In this document: positions 1 to 9,597 of the stretch, piece after piece
How the letters are laid out: the number at the start of each line of letters is the position of its first letter
Position numbering within the stretch: the first letter of the stretch is position 1
Source of the DNA: Rodentibacter sp. JRC1
Lineage (GTDB): Bacteria > Pseudomonadota > Gammaproteobacteria > Enterobacterales > Pasteurellaceae
Length of the DNA stretch: 64,000 nt
Assembly (NCBI RefSeq): GCF_020521555.1
Contig: NZ_BPWA01000001.1
Coordinates: 1,302,001 to 1,366,000, forward strand
Direction of reading: 5' to 3'
Position numbers and translations under genes: made by a program
Notes under the pieces: model-generated
Seen by the model: only the letters and a program-made list of their open reading frames with translations
Database searches by the model: none
Told to the model about the DNA's origin: nothing

Positions 1-67
1 GCATTTTCTTTACCTTAATTTCTGCAAATTTTCTAAAATAATATCCAAAGTTACGGGACTTGCCAAA

Positions 68-1084
68 CTAATTCTCTGATTTTAGGGATTTTTGTAATTG
101 GTCTTTTAAATTAGGCGGTAAACCTTTAATGGTTAACTCATCGGATAGCGGATCCCAAAGAATGCGCGTATTAAGCAAATCCGCATCAAAACTTAATGTA
201 ACGCCTTTACCCGAACCGGAGAATTTTGTGAGCGATTTCAATGCAGAACGTAGCGGTGGGATACTTTCTTCTAAACCGTAATCTTGTGCTTCTGTAAAGG
301 CGACAAAAGATTGCTCGTTTAGAGTGGGTAAGTTTGCCGAAAGTTCCGTTAATTCAATCTCTTCGCCGCCGCTAAGCTGCCCTTTGCAATACTCAAAAAC
401 CTGTTTTTTCACTGCTTGGGTTTGCTCTTTATTTAATTCGCCTTGCTCACAATAATCGCTCACCGCTTGTAATAAGCATTGATTCTGTACTTGCGGGTTC
501 AAACCTTCTTCCGCACCAAGGAAATCCATAAAGAAATCACTGATTTTGCGACCGACACGTCCTTTGATAAAAGTTAAATAGCGGTTGGAGTTCGCATTCA
601 CTTGCAAATCCGTTAAATTTACCCGTGCGGCAATGTCGAATTGTGTGATGTCGAGGTATTCCGTACGGCGAATATCCAAATGCTCATCTACCAGCATACT
701 GTGGCGGCTATCAAGTAGCGCAATAAATAAATAGTCGGTCGCTAAAAAATTATACTGGCAGAGAATGAGCGTGCCGCTATCGGCAAAATTGTATTTACTT
801 AATTCATTTGCGAGCAGTTTGGTGGAAGATTGGCTAAAACCTAAAAATTCAATTTCCTGTTCCAATAAGCGATTCAACTGTTGGGCAAAGATGGAATTTT
901 CTTGGAATATCCCAAAGGCTTTCGCTTTATTTTGATAACCTTGGTGTAATTGCAACATCATTTGTTCTACTTCCGGCGTGATTGATAGTAGTTCATCACG
1001 CAGAATGCTTTCCATTTTTGTATTTTCATCGTCAGTTTGCTTGATTAGCTGATGTAGTACGATTTGATTAACGCTAATGCTCAT
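68..1084 (-). CDS. yejK: Nucleoid-associated protein YejK (NdpA)
   Basis: A 338-residue protein matching the YejK/NdpA family, the 37-kDa nucleoid-associated protein of gammaproteobacteria, by length and overall sequence. It is soluble, with no signal peptide or membrane segment. Recognisable stretches include the N-terminal IVLHQLIK and the central [21 protein letters not shown]. Family members bind double-stranded DNA and are found on the nucleoid; their exact role is poorly defined. The gene is divergent from yejL-yejM, the arrangement also known in E. coli, which supports the call. About 90 bases separate it from yejL and contain one uptake signal near 1125. Confidence 0.93.
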   Translation of the reverse strand: MSISVNQIVLHQLIKQTDDENTKMESILRDELLSITPEVEQMMLQLHQGYQNKAKAFGIFQENSIFAQQLNRLLEQEIEFLGFSQSSTKLLANELSKYNFADSGTLILCQYNFLATDYLFIALLDSRHSMLVDEHLDIRRTEYLDITQFDIAARVNLTDLQVNANSNRYLTFIKGRVGRKISDFFMDFLGAEEGLNPQVQNQCLLQAVSDYCEQGELNKEQTQAVKKQVFEYCKGQLSGGEEIELTELSANLPTLNEQSFVAFTEAQDYGLEESIPPLRSALKSLTKFSGSGKGVTLSFDADLLNTRILWDPLSDELTIKGLPPNLKDQLQKSLKSEN

Positions 1085-1177
1085 TTTATTTTCCTTTATT
1101 CAAAAACGTTGCAAATTATAACCGCACTTTTTAATCAAGAAAAAAGAAATTATTTAGGATCTAGGAAATAATCGGGT

Positions 1178-1432
1178 ATGATAGAGCGACTTTTTTCTCT
1201 CATTTTGTATAAAATGGCTCAACATTCAAAGTATTCTGACGCGCAACTCGGCGCAATTGTAAATGATATGATAGCCGTGTTGGAAAAACATAAAGCTCCG
1301 GTCGATTTGTCTCTCATTGCGTTAGGCAATATGGCAAGCAATTTGCTTACCAGCAGTGTGCCGCAAACTCAACGTGAGGTTTTGGCGCAAGCCTTTTCCA
1401 ATGCTTTAATTAACGCGGTAAAAACGCACTAA
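1178..1432 (+). CDS. yejL: YejL, small DUF1414 protein
   Basis: An 84-residue protein of the YejL (DUF1414/UPF0352) family, recognised by its size, the MAQHSKYSDAQLG start region, the SLIALGNMASNLL core and its place between yejK and yejM. It is predicted to be soluble and mostly helical. The function of the family is unknown. Only one base separates its stop from the yejM start, so the two genes are probably co-transcribed and translationally coupled. Confidence 0.9.
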   Translation: MIERLFSLILYKMAQHSKYSDAQLGAIVNDMIAVLEKHKAPVDLSLIALGNMASNLLTSSVPQTQREVLAQAFSNALINAVKTH

Positions 1433-1433
1433 T

Positions 1434-3185
1434 ATGATGATGTGGTTTAAAAAAGGCACTTTCAGTGGAAAACAATATCGCGATGATACCTCCCGAAAAA
1501 TTTCGTGGGGGCATTGGTTTGCCTTTTTTAATATTATTATTTCGGTACTGATCGGCGCACGTTACGCTTTTCTCATTGATTGGCCCGATACGCTTGGCGG
1601 TAAACTTTATTTCTTTGTTAGCCTGCTCGGACATTTCAGCTTCTGCGTTTTTGCGATTTATTTATTGGTTATTTTTCCTCTCAGTTTTTTCGTTAAAAAT
1701 CACCGCACTTTCCGTGGTTTAACGGTGATACTTTCTACGGTTTGTACAACGCTATTATTATTTGATACGGAAGTATTTCATCGTTTTAATCTGCACTTAT
1801 CTTCTGTGGTATGGAATTTATTGGTGAATCCGGAAAACGGTGAGATGTCGCGAGACTGGCAAATTTTCTTTGCACCAATGCCGATTATTCTGTTGATTCA
1901 AATGCTGTTTTCCCGTTGGAGTTGGGAAAAGCTCCGTAGTCTTGAACGGCAAAAATGGCTAAAAGGAGTCGGTGTATTCTTCACGGCTGCTTTTATCGCT
2001 ACTCACCTTATTTATGCGTGGGCGGATGCTTATTTGTATCGTCCGATTACAATGCAACGTTCCAATTTTCCGCTTTCTTACCCGATGACAGCACGTTCTT
2101 TCTTGGAAAAACACGGGCTATTGGATGTTGAACAGTATACGAAAACTTTAGAGCAAGAAGGGCGATTAGATGCGCTGAAGATTGATTATCCAAAGCATAA
2201 ACTCACCTTCGCACCGCTTGAAAATAAGCCGAATCTTTTAGTGATCACGGTTTCAGGCTTGCGTTACGATGCGATCACCGGTGAGAAGATGCCGAGATTG
2301 GCAGAGTTTGCTACCGGTTCGACACAATTTGTCAATCATTATAGTAGCGGTAATACAAATAATGCCGGTTTAGTCGGTTTATTCTATGGTTTGAATGCAA
2401 ATTATACGGACAGTATTTTGAGCAATCACACACCGTCGGTATTGATTGAAAAACTCCGTTCGGAAAAATATCAATTGGGGTTATTTTCTGCAACAAACTT
2501 TAAAGATAGCTTGTTCCGTCAAGCCCTACTTAAGAACATCAAGCTGCCGCAAGGAAAATCCGGTAATGAAAGTGCGGTCAAAAGTTTTAATGAATTTATG
2601 TCGACAAGAACCGCTCAAGCCCCTTGGTTTGCTTATCTTGATCTTGATTTAACGGCAAAAAACAAAGCAGAATATGACCGCACTTTAACACGAATAGATG
2701 GGCTGATTGAGCAAGCATTAATGCGTGTGCCATTAGAAAATACCCTTGTGATTGTGACGGCAGAACATGGTTTTGCTTTTGATGCGATGAGTGAAAAAGA
2801 TCGCTCCAATTATTTTGGGCGTGATGAAATTCAAGTTCCGTTATTGGTCTATTGGAAAGATTTACCGGTGGGCATTGAAAAAAGGCTAAGCGGACATACT
2901 GACATATTGCCGGCGCTGATGACATCGGTGTTTAAGGTAAAAAACCCGTTGAGTGATTACTCGCAAGGGCGTAATTTGTTTGATTTGGATGGAGATAATT
3001 GGGTGCTTGCTTCAAATTACCGTTGGAATGTATTGATTCAACCGGACGGCACGCAATATCACATTGATCGTAAAGGAAACTACAAAAAATTTGACCGCAC
3101 TTATCAAGAACAATTTTCCGAACGTCCTCCATTGGGGCTGTTCTTGGAAATGTTTAAACGGGAAAATTCATTTTTTGAGAAATAA
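1434..3185 (+). CDS. yejM: YejM/PbgA/LapC inner-membrane sulfatase-fold protein
   Basis: A 583-residue inner-membrane protein with five hydrophobic segments in roughly the first 220 residues, followed by a periplasmic alkaline-phosphatase/sulfatase-fold domain (PNLLVITVSGLRYDA, VIVTAEHGFAFD). In E. coli the orthologue LapC/PbgA senses lipopolysaccharide and controls LpxC stability through LapB. The periplasmic domain there is not thought to act as a hydrolase. Three consecutive ATG codons begin the gene immediately after yejL; the first is used here but any could be the start. A hairpin terminator follows the stop. Confidence 0.93.
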   Translation: MMMWFKKGTFSGKQYRDDTSRKISWGHWFAFFNIIISVLIGARYAFLIDWPDTLGGKLYFFVSLLGHFSFCVFAIYLLVIFPLSFFVKNHRTFRGLTVILSTVCTTLLLFDTEVFHRFNLHLSSVVWNLLVNPENGEMSRDWQIFFAPMPIILLIQMLFSRWSWEKLRSLERQKWLKGVGVFFTAAFIATHLIYAWADAYLYRPITMQRSNFPLSYPMTARSFLEKHGLLDVEQYTKTLEQEGRLDALKIDYPKHKLTFAPLENKPNLLVITVSGLRYDAITGEKMPRLAEFATGSTQFVNHYSSGNTNNAGLVGLFYGLNANYTDSILSNHTPSVLIEKLRSEKYQLGLFSATNFKDSLFRQALLKNIKLPQGKSGNESAVKSFNEFMSTRTAQAPWFAYLDLDLTAKNKAEYDRTLTRIDGLIEQALMRVPLENTLVIVTAEHGFAFDAMSEKDRSNYFGRDEIQVPLLVYWKDLPVGIEKRLSGHTDILPALMTSVFKVKNPLSDYSQGRNLFDLDGDNWVLASNYRWNVLIQPDGTQYHIDRKGNYKKFDRTYQEQFSERPPLGLFLEMFKRENSFFEK

Positions 3186-3193
3186 TGTCAGTG

Positions 3194-3217
3194 AGGCGGT
3201 GTTTCCGCCTTTGTTTT
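3194..3217 (+). terminator. Rho-independent terminator after yejM
   Basis: Stem AGGCGG / CCGCCT with a TGTTT loop, followed by TTGTTTT, 8 bases past the yejM stop. It fits a simple intrinsic terminator for the yejL-yejM unit. The remaining ~195 bases up to the next gene show no clear gene or site. Confidence 0.7.
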
Positions 3218-3411
3218 ATCGTAAAAAATGAATGGCTTTTTGTGGTTCAACCCTTTATACTTGCGCCTCAGTTTAAGACTGAAAAGATGTTATTAATGAA
3301 AATCCGTGAGTTTTTCATAACATTATCACTATGCTTCTCGCCACGCTTGTCGTGCCTTTCAATTAATACGCTTCTCGTCTTTTTATCCTCATTCTTTTTT
3401 ATGGAGTTTGT

Positions 3412-4404
3412 ATGAAAAGCCACGTTCGTAGTTTTAAAACCTATATTCGCGATGAGATCATCAAAAAAGGCGGTTGGGTAAATGCCCACGCCCACGCCGA
3501 TCGCGCCTTTACGATGACGCCGGAAAAAATCGGTATTTATCATAGTAGCAATTTGCAACAAAAATGGGATTTGGTCGATGAAGTAAAACGCACTTCCAGT
3601 GTTGATGATTATTATGCACGATTTTGCCAGTCTATCGAGTTGATGATTTCCCAAGGTGTAACGGCTTTCGGCACCTTTGTCGATATTGATCCGATTTGTG
3701 AAGATCGGGCAATTATCGCCGCTCACAAAGCACGTGAAGTTTATAAACACGACATTATTTTAAAATTTGCCAATCAAACCTTAAAAGGCGTGATTGAACC
3801 TACCGCCCGTAAATGGTTCGATATCGGTTCAGAAATGGTGGATATGATAGGCGGTTTGCCATATCGCGATGAACTGGATTATGGGAGAGGTTTAGACGCG
3901 ATGGATATTTTGTTGGATAAGGCAAAATCTCTTGGCATTATGTGTCACGTGCATGTGGATCAGTTTAATAATCCAAGTGAAAAGGAAACCGAGCAATTAT
4001 GTGATAAAACCATTGAACATGGTATGGAAGGGCGTGTTGTCGGGATTCACGGGATTTCTATCGGATCTCATTCCAAAGAATATCGCTATCAACTTTATGA
4101 AAAAATGCGTAAAGCAAAAATGATGATGATTGCTTGTCCAATGGCATGGATTGATAGTAATCGAAAAGAAGATCTAATGCCGTTCCATAACGCTTTAACA
4201 CCAGCGGATGAAATGATTCCGGAAGGGATTACGGTGGCTTTAGGGACGGATAATATCTGCGATTATATGGTGCCGCTTTGCGAAGGTGATTTATGGCAGG
4301 AATTGAGCTTGCTTGCGGCAGGTTGTCGTTTTCCTCATTTAGATGCAATGGTGGATATTGCAAGTATTAATGGGCGTAAAGTATTAGGGTTAGAGCCGAT
4401 TTAA
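3412..4404 (+). CDS. Amidohydrolase-superfamily enzyme, cytosine-deaminase-like
   Basis: A 330-residue cytosolic amidohydrolase. Metal-ligand motifs of the superfamily are visible in order: HAHAD near residue 24, HVHVDQ near 180, HGISIGSH near 208 and the late aspartate in LGTDN near 280. This pattern resembles the cytosine deaminase/N-isopropylammelide branch, but the protein is shorter than typical cytosine deaminases (about 400 residues or more), so the substrate is not assigned. The gene stands alone between yejM and the tRNA array, with terminators on both sides, and is probably a single-gene transcript. Confidence 0.8.
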   Translation: MKSHVRSFKTYIRDEIIKKGGWVNAHAHADRAFTMTPEKIGIYHSSNLQQKWDLVDEVKRTSSVDDYYARFCQSIELMISQGVTAFGTFVDIDPICEDRAIIAAHKAREVYKHDIILKFANQTLKGVIEPTARKWFDIGSEMVDMIGGLPYRDELDYGRGLDAMDILLDKAKSLGIMCHVHVDQFNNPSEKETEQLCDKTIEHGMEGRVVGIHGISIGSHSKEYRYQLYEKMRKAKMMMIACPMAWIDSNRKEDLMPFHNALTPADEMIPEGITVALGTDNICDYMVPLCEGDLWQELSLLAAGCRFPHLDAMVDIASINGRKVLGLEPI

Positions 4405-4423
4405 CTAAAGTCCGTTAAAAAAG

Positions 4424-4462
4424 AGCGGTCATAAAATGAAATGTTTTATGATCGTTTTTTAT
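4424..4462 (+). terminator. Intrinsic terminator after the amidohydrolase gene
   Basis: Imperfect stem GCGGTCATAAAA / TTTTATGATCGT with a 7-base loop and a following T run. It lies 20 bases past the stop codon. It would also stop convergent read-through toward the tRNA array. Confidence 0.65.
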
Positions 4463-4501
4463 TGCCTAAAAATAAAACGTTTAAAAAGAGATTAGGTGAA
4501 G

Positions 4502-4577
4502 TGGTGGGCGATACCGGTTTCGAACCAGTGACCCCCTCCTTGTAAGGGAGGTGCTCTCCCAACTGAGCTAATCGCCC
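4502..4577 (-). tRNA. tRNA-Val(TAC), copy 4 in transcription order
   Basis: A 76-base cloverleaf including encoded CCA: acceptor GGGCGAT / ATCGCCC, anticodon loop CTTACAA with anticodon TAC (UAC), T arm GGTTCGAAACC. It is the last of four tandem copies and differs from the other three by one base in the T loop (TTCGAAA instead of TTCGAGA). Confidence 0.97.
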
Positions 4578-4631
4578 GATAATATTAAGACTAAATCTTA
4601 AATCCTCGGTTTATCTAAACACTTAATTAAG

Positions 4632-4707
4632 TGGTGGGCGATACCGGTCTCGAACCAGTGACCCCCTCCTTGTAAGGGAGGTGCTCTCCCAACTGAGCTA
4701 ATCGCCC
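4632..4707 (-). tRNA. tRNA-Val(TAC), copy 3
   Basis: 76 bases with encoded CCA, anticodon UAC, T loop TTCGAGA. Identical over its length to the copies at 4767 and 4881. The spacer to the next copy downstream is 54 bases. Probably processed from one precursor starting at the promoter near 5000. Confidence 0.97.
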
Positions 4708-4766
4708 ACTTAAGATAGCGTTTAAATAAAAGGGAAAGTTTGAGCGGAAAGAACACTTTAGAGAAG

Positions 4767-4842
4767 TGGTGGGCGATACCGGTCTCGAACCAGTGACCCC
4801 CTCCTTGTAAGGGAGGTGCTCTCCCAACTGAGCTAATCGCCC
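4767..4842 (-). tRNA. tRNA-Val(TAC), copy 2
   Basis: 76-base cloverleaf with encoded CCA and anticodon UAC, identical to its neighbours. Part of the four-gene valine tRNA array beside gltX; E. coli also has a valine tRNA cluster next to gltX. Confidence 0.97.
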
Positions 4843-4880
4843 GCTTGGTCAAACTTTACAACATTAAGTACCTTGGATAG

Positions 4881-4956
4881 TGGTGGGCGATACCGGTCTC
4901 GAACCAGTGACCCCCTCCTTGTAAGGGAGGTGCTCTCCCAACTGAGCTAATCGCCC
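4881..4956 (-). tRNA. tRNA-Val(TAC), copy 1 (promoter-proximal)
   Basis: 76-base cloverleaf with encoded CCA and anticodon UAC. It is the first copy transcribed, with a good sigma-70 promoter just upstream on the minus strand. Confidence 0.97.
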
Positions 4957-4974
4957 TTAATGTTGTGGGTTGGC

Positions 4975-5002
4975 ATTATAGGGATAATGCATTTTCAGTC
5001 AA
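4975..5002 (-). promoter_or_regulatory. Promoter of the tRNA-Val array
   Basis: Reading the minus strand: -35 TTGACT (4997-5002), a 16-base spacer, and -10 TATAAT (4975-4980), ending 18 bases before the first tRNA-Val. Near-consensus sigma-70 elements. No other promoter-like sequence is obvious between the tRNA copies. Confidence 0.75.
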
Positions 5003-5127
5003 TCATTTTTTATAAAAAAGCGATTAATTGTTGTAAAAATAAGCATAAAAAGCAGCTTTCTTATTTAGATGTGAATGCAGTCGTAGTAGAATAGCGGGCG
5101 ATATTTTGATTATAGATAGGTTAGAAA

Positions 5128-6570
5128 ATGAAATTAGCAGCTCCTTTTGATTTAGATCCGAATGTGAAAGTGCGTACCCGTTTTGCTCCTAGCCCTACCG
5201 GTTATTTACACGTAGGTGGAGCGCGCACTGCGCTTTATTCTTGGTTATTCGCAAAACATAATCACGGCGAATTTGTATTGCGCATTGAAGATACCGATTT
5301 GGAACGTTCTACGCCGGAAGCCACGGCTGCGATTTTAGAAGGAATGGAATGGTTAAACCTTGCTTGGGAGCACGGGCCTTATTACCAAACCGAACGTTTT
5401 GAGCGCTACAACCAAGTTATTGATGAAATGCTTGAACAAGGTTTGGCATATCGCTGTTACTGTTCTAAAGAACGTTTGGAAGCACTTCGTCATACACAAG
5501 AACAAAATAAAGAAAAACCACGTTATGATCGCCATTGTTTACACGATCATAGCCATTCACCGAATGAACCCCATGTCGTTCGCTTTAAAAATCCGACGGA
5601 AGGCTCGGTCGTATTTGATGATGCCGTGCGGGGACGCATTGAAATTAGCAACAGTGAATTGGATGATCTCATTATTCGCCGCACGGACGGTTCACCAACC
5701 TATAATTTCTGTGTCGTGGTGGATGACTGGGATATGGGTATTACTCATGTAGTACGCGGTGAAGATCATATTAATAATACGCCTCGTCAAATTAATATCC
5801 TAAAAGCCATCGGTGCGCCGATTCCGACTTATGCGCATGTTTCAATGATCAACGGTGATGACGGTCAAAAACTCTCAAAACGTCATGGCGCGGTGAGTGT
5901 GATGCAATATCGTGATGAAGGTTACTTGCCGGAAGCACTCGTTAATTACCTTGTGCGTTTAGGCTGGGGACATGGTGATCAGGAAATTTTTAGCCGTGAA
6001 GAGATGATTAAATATTTTGAGCTTGATCACGTAAGTAAATCGGCAAGTGCGTTTAATACCGATAAACTCTTGTGGTTAAACCATCACTATATTCGTGAAT
6101 TACCGCCGGAATATGTGGCGAAACACCTTGAATGGCATTATAAGGATCAAGGTATTGATACGAGCAACGGACCTGCGTTGACCGAAATCGTAACAATGCT
6201 TGCCGAACGTTGCAAAACCCTAAAAGAAATGGCAGCAGCAAGCCGTTATTTCTTTGAAGAATTTGATACTTTTGACGAAGCGGCCGTGAAAAAACATTTT
6301 AAAGGTGCAGCCGTTGAAGCCCTTGAAAAAGTAAAAGAAAAATTGACCGCACTTTCCGCTTGGGATTTACATTCTACTCACGAAGCGATTGAACAAGCTG
6401 CTGCCGAGCTTGAAGTAGGAATGGGGAAAGTCGGTATGCCGTTACGTGTGGCCGTTACCGGTTCGGGTCAGTCGCCGTCAATGGATGTGACTTTGGTCGG
6501 CATTGGTCGTGAACGTGTACTTGCCCGTATTCAACGTGCGATCGATTTTATTAAGTCGCAAAATGCTTAA
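5128..6570 (+). CDS. gltX: Glutamate--tRNA ligase
   Basis: A 480-residue class I aminoacyl-tRNA synthetase that charges tRNA-Glu with glutamate. The HIGH-type motif is [20 protein letters not shown] near residues 21-40. The KMSKS-type motif is KLSKRHG near residue 250. The catalytic-domain stretches [11 protein letters not shown] and [14 protein letters not shown] are also present. Length fits bacterial GluRS. It lies between the valine and alanine tRNA genes, an arrangement also seen in E. coli. Confidence 0.98.
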   Translation: MKLAAPFDLDPNVKVRTRFAPSPTGYLHVGGARTALYSWLFAKHNHGEFVLRIEDTDLERSTPEATAAILEGMEWLNLAWEHGPYYQTERFERYNQVIDEMLEQGLAYRCYCSKERLEALRHTQEQNKEKPRYDRHCLHDHSHSPNEPHVVRFKNPTEGSVVFDDAVRGRIEISNSELDDLIIRRTDGSPTYNFCVVVDDWDMGITHVVRGEDHINNTPRQINILKAIGAPIPTYAHVSMINGDDGQKLSKRHGAVSVMQYRDEGYLPEALVNYLVRLGWGHGDQEIFSREEMIKYFELDHVSKSASAFNTDKLLWLNHHYIRELPPEYVAKHLEWHYKDQGIDTSNGPALTEIVTMLAERCKTLKEMAAASRYFFEEFDTFDEAAVKKHFKGAAVEALEKVKEKLTALSAWDLHSTHEAIEQAAAELEVGMGKVGMPLRVAVTGSGQSPSMDVTLVGIGRERVLARIQRAIDFIKSQNA

Positions 6571-6606
6571 TATTTAATCGTCTGATCTTTTCAAGATAAT
6601 TTCATA

Positions 6607-6635
6607 TTGACAGCAGTAGCAGCAAAATTTAAGAT
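6607..6635 (+). promoter_or_regulatory. Promoter of tRNA-Ala
   Basis: -35 TTGACA (6607-6612), exactly 17 bases of spacer, -10 TAAGAT (6630-6635), then a GC-containing discriminator 12 bases before the tRNA. This is close to the sigma-70 consensus and is typical of a strongly expressed stable-RNA promoter. Confidence 0.8.
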
Positions 6636-6646
6636 AGCACCGCTTT

Positions 6647-6723
<77 letters not shown>

Positions 6724-6731
6724 ACAAATTT

Positions 6732-6762
6732 AAAACGCACTGTAAATACAGTGCGTTTTCCT
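6732..6762 (+). terminator. Bidirectional terminator between tRNA-Ala and psiE
   Basis: Near-perfect inverted repeat AAAACGCACTGTA / TACAGTGCGTTTT with a 2-base loop, flanked by A and T runs on both sides. It lies 8 bases after tRNA-Ala and 4 bases beyond the psiE stop, so it can serve both convergent transcripts. Confidence 0.8.
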
Positions 6763-6765
6763 TTT

Positions 6766-7182
6766 CTAGATGTTTCGTAATTTATCGGAATAAAGTATCA
6801 AGCAAAGCGCTATCACCATAATGAGGATTGCTCCGGCGAATAAAATCGTATCCAGCGCACTTTCGTGCATAACAATAATAAAGCGTAGCATTGCGGTGAT
6901 CCCTGAATAGATAAAGTAGCGCAAAGGAAAGTGATAGCCGCTTTTAAAATATTGTACAATTAAGCCGATGAATCCGAAGTATAAGAAAAACATCACAGCC
7001 TGTTCTGCTAAGGCATAAGGCACGACAGTCGAAGGATTTATCACCATCAAGGCAAGAGAATAAGTAATTTTTGCTAAAGCAATAATAAGTACAATTGCTA
7101 AAGCGATCAATGCGGTGCTGAGTACGATTTTAAGTATGTTTGTTACGATACTTGGAAATTTTTCCATTTGATTTTCTTCCAT
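6766..7182 (-). CDS. psiE: PsiE-family inner-membrane protein
   Basis: A 138-residue integral membrane protein with four hydrophobic helices and the PsiE-like stretch ITAMLRFIIVMHESALD. PsiE is named for induction by phosphate starvation in E. coli; its function is unknown. The start at 7182 is favoured by a good ribosome-binding site (GAAGGAGA, about 8 bases upstream). A second ATG five codons in is possible. Confidence 0.8.
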   Translation of the reverse strand: MEENQMEKFPSIVTNILKIVLSTALIALAIVLIIALAKITYSLALMVINPSTVVPYALAEQAVMFFLYFGFIGLIVQYFKSGYHFPLRYFIYSGITAMLRFIIVMHESALDTILFAGAILIMVIALCLILYSDKLRNI

Positions 7183-7211
7183 TGTTTATTCTCCTTCTGC
7201 TTATCTTCAAT

Positions 7212-7241
7212 AAAAAAATACCGATACGATCATCGGTATTT
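7212..7241 (-). terminator. Terminator downstream of queH
   Basis: On the minus strand, a stem AAATACCGAT / ATCGGTATTT with a short loop followed by a T run. It lies about 30 bases past the queH stop and would end the ispB-queH transcript before psiE. Confidence 0.75.
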
Positions 7242-7272
7242 CTTGGAAAGTGCGGTTATTTTTTACCGAGTT

Positions 7273-8004
7273 TTAATCCGGAGTATAATATAGTTTTCCT
7301 ATTTCAATTTTTTGACGACCGGTTTCTTCACGCCATTTGTTGCTATCACGTAATGAATAAACACAGCCGCAATATTCTTGTTGATAAAAACGTTCGCGCT
7401 TGCTGATTTCGATCATTCGTTGTGAACCGCCTTCTTTGCGCCAATTGTAATCCCAATAAATCACGTCATCATATTTTTCTGCTGCACGGTGTCCGCAGCC
7501 GTTGATTTGATTCATATCTTTCCAACGGGAGATGCCAAGACAACTTGTGAAAACCGGAAAGCCATGTTCGTGAGCATATTCTGCCGCTTTTTCAAAACGC
7601 ATATCGAAACACATCGTGCAACGAATGCCACGTTCCGGCTCCCATTCCATACCTTTCGCGCGATCGAACCAATTTTGTCGATCATAATCCGCATCAATAA
7701 AGGGAATGCCAAACTTTTGAGCGAAGCGAATGTTTTCTTCCTTACGAATTAAATATTCTTTTAACGGATGAATATTCGGATTGTAGAAATAAATAGTGAA
7801 GTTAATGCCGGAGGCAAGAATGGCTTCCATCACTTCACCGGAGCAAGGCGCACAGCAAGAGTGAAGAAGTAGTTTATTGTGTCCGTCGGGTAAGGTTAAT
7901 TTTTCACGAATAAAAGGTGCGTTAGGATCTTTACGCACTTTTTGCTTGCGTATTTTGGGCTGGAAATTGACCGCACTTTGCGTTGAGTTTTCGGTGTTAT
8001 TCAT
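7273..8004 (-). CDS. queH: Epoxyqueuosine reductase QueH
   Basis: A 243-residue soluble protein of the QueH (DUF208) family, which performs the last step of queuosine tRNA modification by reducing epoxyqueuosine in place of the unrelated QueG. Conserved cysteine motifs are all present: HSCCAPC near residue 48, CTMCFDMR near 130 and YCGC near 213, likely [4Fe-4S] and redox centres. A basic N-terminal extension of about 35 residues precedes the domain. It is downstream of ispB on the same strand. Confidence 0.92.
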   Translation of the reverse strand: MNNTENSTQSAVNFQPKIRKQKVRKDPNAPFIREKLTLPDGHNKLLLHSCCAPCSGEVMEAILASGINFTIYFYNPNIHPLKEYLIRKEENIRFAQKFGIPFIDADYDRQNWFDRAKGMEWEPERGIRCTMCFDMRFEKAAEYAHEHGFPVFTSCLGISRWKDMNQINGCGHRAAEKYDDVIYWDYNWRKEGGSQRMIEISKRERFYQQEYCGCVYSLRDSNKWREETGRQKIEIGKLYYTPD

Positions 8005-8059
8005 AACGTTAATAATAATGGTGAAAGATTGTCCTAAAATGTGAATGTTGTATTAAAAG

Positions 8060-9049
8060 TTAATAGGTTCTATCTACGGATAAGTAAGCTAAAGAAATCA
8101 ATGCCTGTTTGTATTCGCTTTCCGGCAAAATAGCAATTGCATCAACGGCTTTTTGCGCTTCTTGTTTTGCCCGTGCCATAGAATAGTCCAACGATTTATG
8201 CTCTGCCATAATGGCAAGCACTTCATCAATCGCTTCTCGTTTACCGCCTTGTTCAATGGCTTCACGGATAAGTGTCGCTTGCTGCTCATTTCCATGGTGC
8301 ATTGCGTGCAATAAAGGAAGTGTCGGTTTTCCTTCCGCCAAATCATCGCCCACATTTTTTCCGAGTGCTTGGGCGTTTGCGCTATAATCCAATACATCGT
8401 CCACCAGTTGGAATGCGGTGCCGAGATAACGTCCGTAATCTTGTAAAGCTTTCTCTTGCGCTTCTGTTGCGCCGGCAACAATTGCCGCAGCTTGTCCTGC
8501 AACCTCAAATAAACGTGCGGTTTTGCTATAAATGACACGCATATAATTCGCTTCACTGGTTTCAGGATCATTGACGTTCATTAATTGTTGGACTTCACCT
8601 TCCGCCAATACATTGGTCGCATCCGCCATAATGCGTAGGATTTTTAAAGATTCCAATTGCGCAACCAACTGAAATGCCCGCGTATAAATAAAATCACCGA
8701 CTAATACGCTTGCAGCATTACCAAATTCAGCATTGGCGGTAGCACGGCCACGGCGCATATCGGATTCATCAACGACATCATCATGCAATAGAGATGCGGT
8801 GTGAATAAATTCGACAAAAGTTGCACAAGTGATCGTTTGCGATCCTTCAAACCCTAAGGATCGTGCGGCAAGTATTGCGATCAAAGGACGGATCCTTTTT
8901 CCGCCGCCTTGTACAATATAGAAACCGAGTTGGCTTATTAATGCTACATCGGAATTTAATTGAGTAAGAATATTTTGATTCACTTTCTGCATATCCGGAT
9001 CAACCAATTGCTGAATAGATTGCATATCCATTAAATCTTGTTTTTTCAT
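8060..9049 (-). CDS. ispB: Octaprenyl diphosphate synthase
   Basis: A 329-residue trans-polyprenyl diphosphate synthase. The first aspartate-rich motif is DDVVDESDMRRG near residue 90 and the second is DDVLDY near 217. These bind Mg-diphosphate and place it in the long-chain (octaprenyl) class that supplies the ubiquinone/menaquinone side chain. It is divergent from rplU-rpmA, the arrangement familiar in E. coli and H. influenzae. Length and motifs are complete. Confidence 0.94.
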   Translation of the reverse strand: MKKQDLMDMQSIQQLVDPDMQKVNQNILTQLNSDVALISQLGFYIVQGGGKRIRPLIAILAARSLGFEGSQTITCATFVEFIHTASLLHDDVVDESDMRRGRATANAEFGNAASVLVGDFIYTRAFQLVAQLESLKILRIMADATNVLAEGEVQQLMNVNDPETSEANYMRVIYSKTARLFEVAGQAAAIVAGATEAQEKALQDYGRYLGTAFQLVDDVLDYSANAQALGKNVGDDLAEGKPTLPLLHAMHHGNEQQATLIREAIEQGGKREAIDEVLAIMAEHKSLDYSMARAKQEAQKAVDAIAILPESEYKQALISLAYLSVDRTY

Positions 9050-9163
9050 CTCTTTTGATAGGCTTCTAAGGTAAAAGTGCGGTGCATTTTAACTGAATTT
9101 TCGGGCTTTCTGAAATCAAACTGCCGGAAAAGGGAATTTTTTTATTTTATTACAAATAAACCC

Positions 9164-9192
9164 TTGCTATGGGATCGTTTTTTCCGTAGAAT
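9164..9192 (+). promoter_or_regulatory. Likely promoter of rplU-rpmA
   Basis: -35 TTGCTA (9164-9169), a 17-base spacer and -10 TAGAAT (9187-9192), about 74 bases upstream of the rplU start. Good spacing and near-consensus hexamers. Confidence 0.6.
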
Positions 9193-9265
9193 TTGCGACC
9201 TATTTTATATGAATTTTGAAGTGCGGACTGCAAAGTGCAGAAAAGCACAGTTAAGCGGAGTATTT

Positions 9266-9577
9266 ATGTACGCAGTTTTCCAAAGTGGCGGTAAACAACA
9301 CCGTGTCAGCGAAGGACAAGTTGTTCGTTTAGAAAAACTTGAACTTGCAACTGGCTCAACAGTTGAGTTTGATTCAGTGTTGATGGTCGTTAATGGTGAA
9401 GATGTTAAAATTGGTGCGCCGGTAGTTGCCGGTGCGAAAGTAGTGGCTGAAGTGGTTGCACAAGGTCGTGGCGAGAAAGTAAAAATCGTTAAATTCCGTC
9501 GTCGTAAACACAGCCGTAAACAACAAGGTCATCGTCAGTGGTTCACAGAAGTGAAAATCACTGGGATTCAAGCATAA
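9266..9577 (+). CDS. rplU: 50S ribosomal protein L21
   Basis: The reading frame is open far upstream, but the true start is the ATG at 9266, preceded by AAGCGGAG. It gives the standard 103-residue L21 beginning [14 protein letters not shown]. The basic stretch [16 protein letters not shown] near the C-terminus is typical of this rRNA-binding protein of the large subunit. It is followed 20 bases later by rpmA, the usual pair. Confidence 0.98.
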   Translation: MYAVFQSGGKQHRVSEGQVVRLEKLELATGSTVEFDSVLMVVNGEDVKIGAPVVAGAKVVAEVVAQGRGEKVKIVKFRRRKHSRKQQGHRQWFTEVKITGIQA

Positions 9578-9597
9578 TTTCAGAGGAGATCAAGTAG

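Noticed and set aside
3185..3415. 76-codon frame between yejM and the amidohydrolase gene
   Set aside because: It runs through the yejM terminator hairpin and reads as low-complexity hydrophobic sequence without a start signal.
4598..4852. Open frames over the tRNA-Val array
   Set aside because: They are translations of the repeated tRNA genes, not proteins.
4502..4956. CRISPR-like array of regularly spaced repeats
   Set aside because: The 76-base repeats are complete tRNA-Val genes with CCA ends and unequal spacers.
9077..9265. N-terminal extension of L21
   Set aside because: The standard L21 start [11 protein letters not shown] is at 9266 with a ribosome-binding site; the upstream part contains the promoter.
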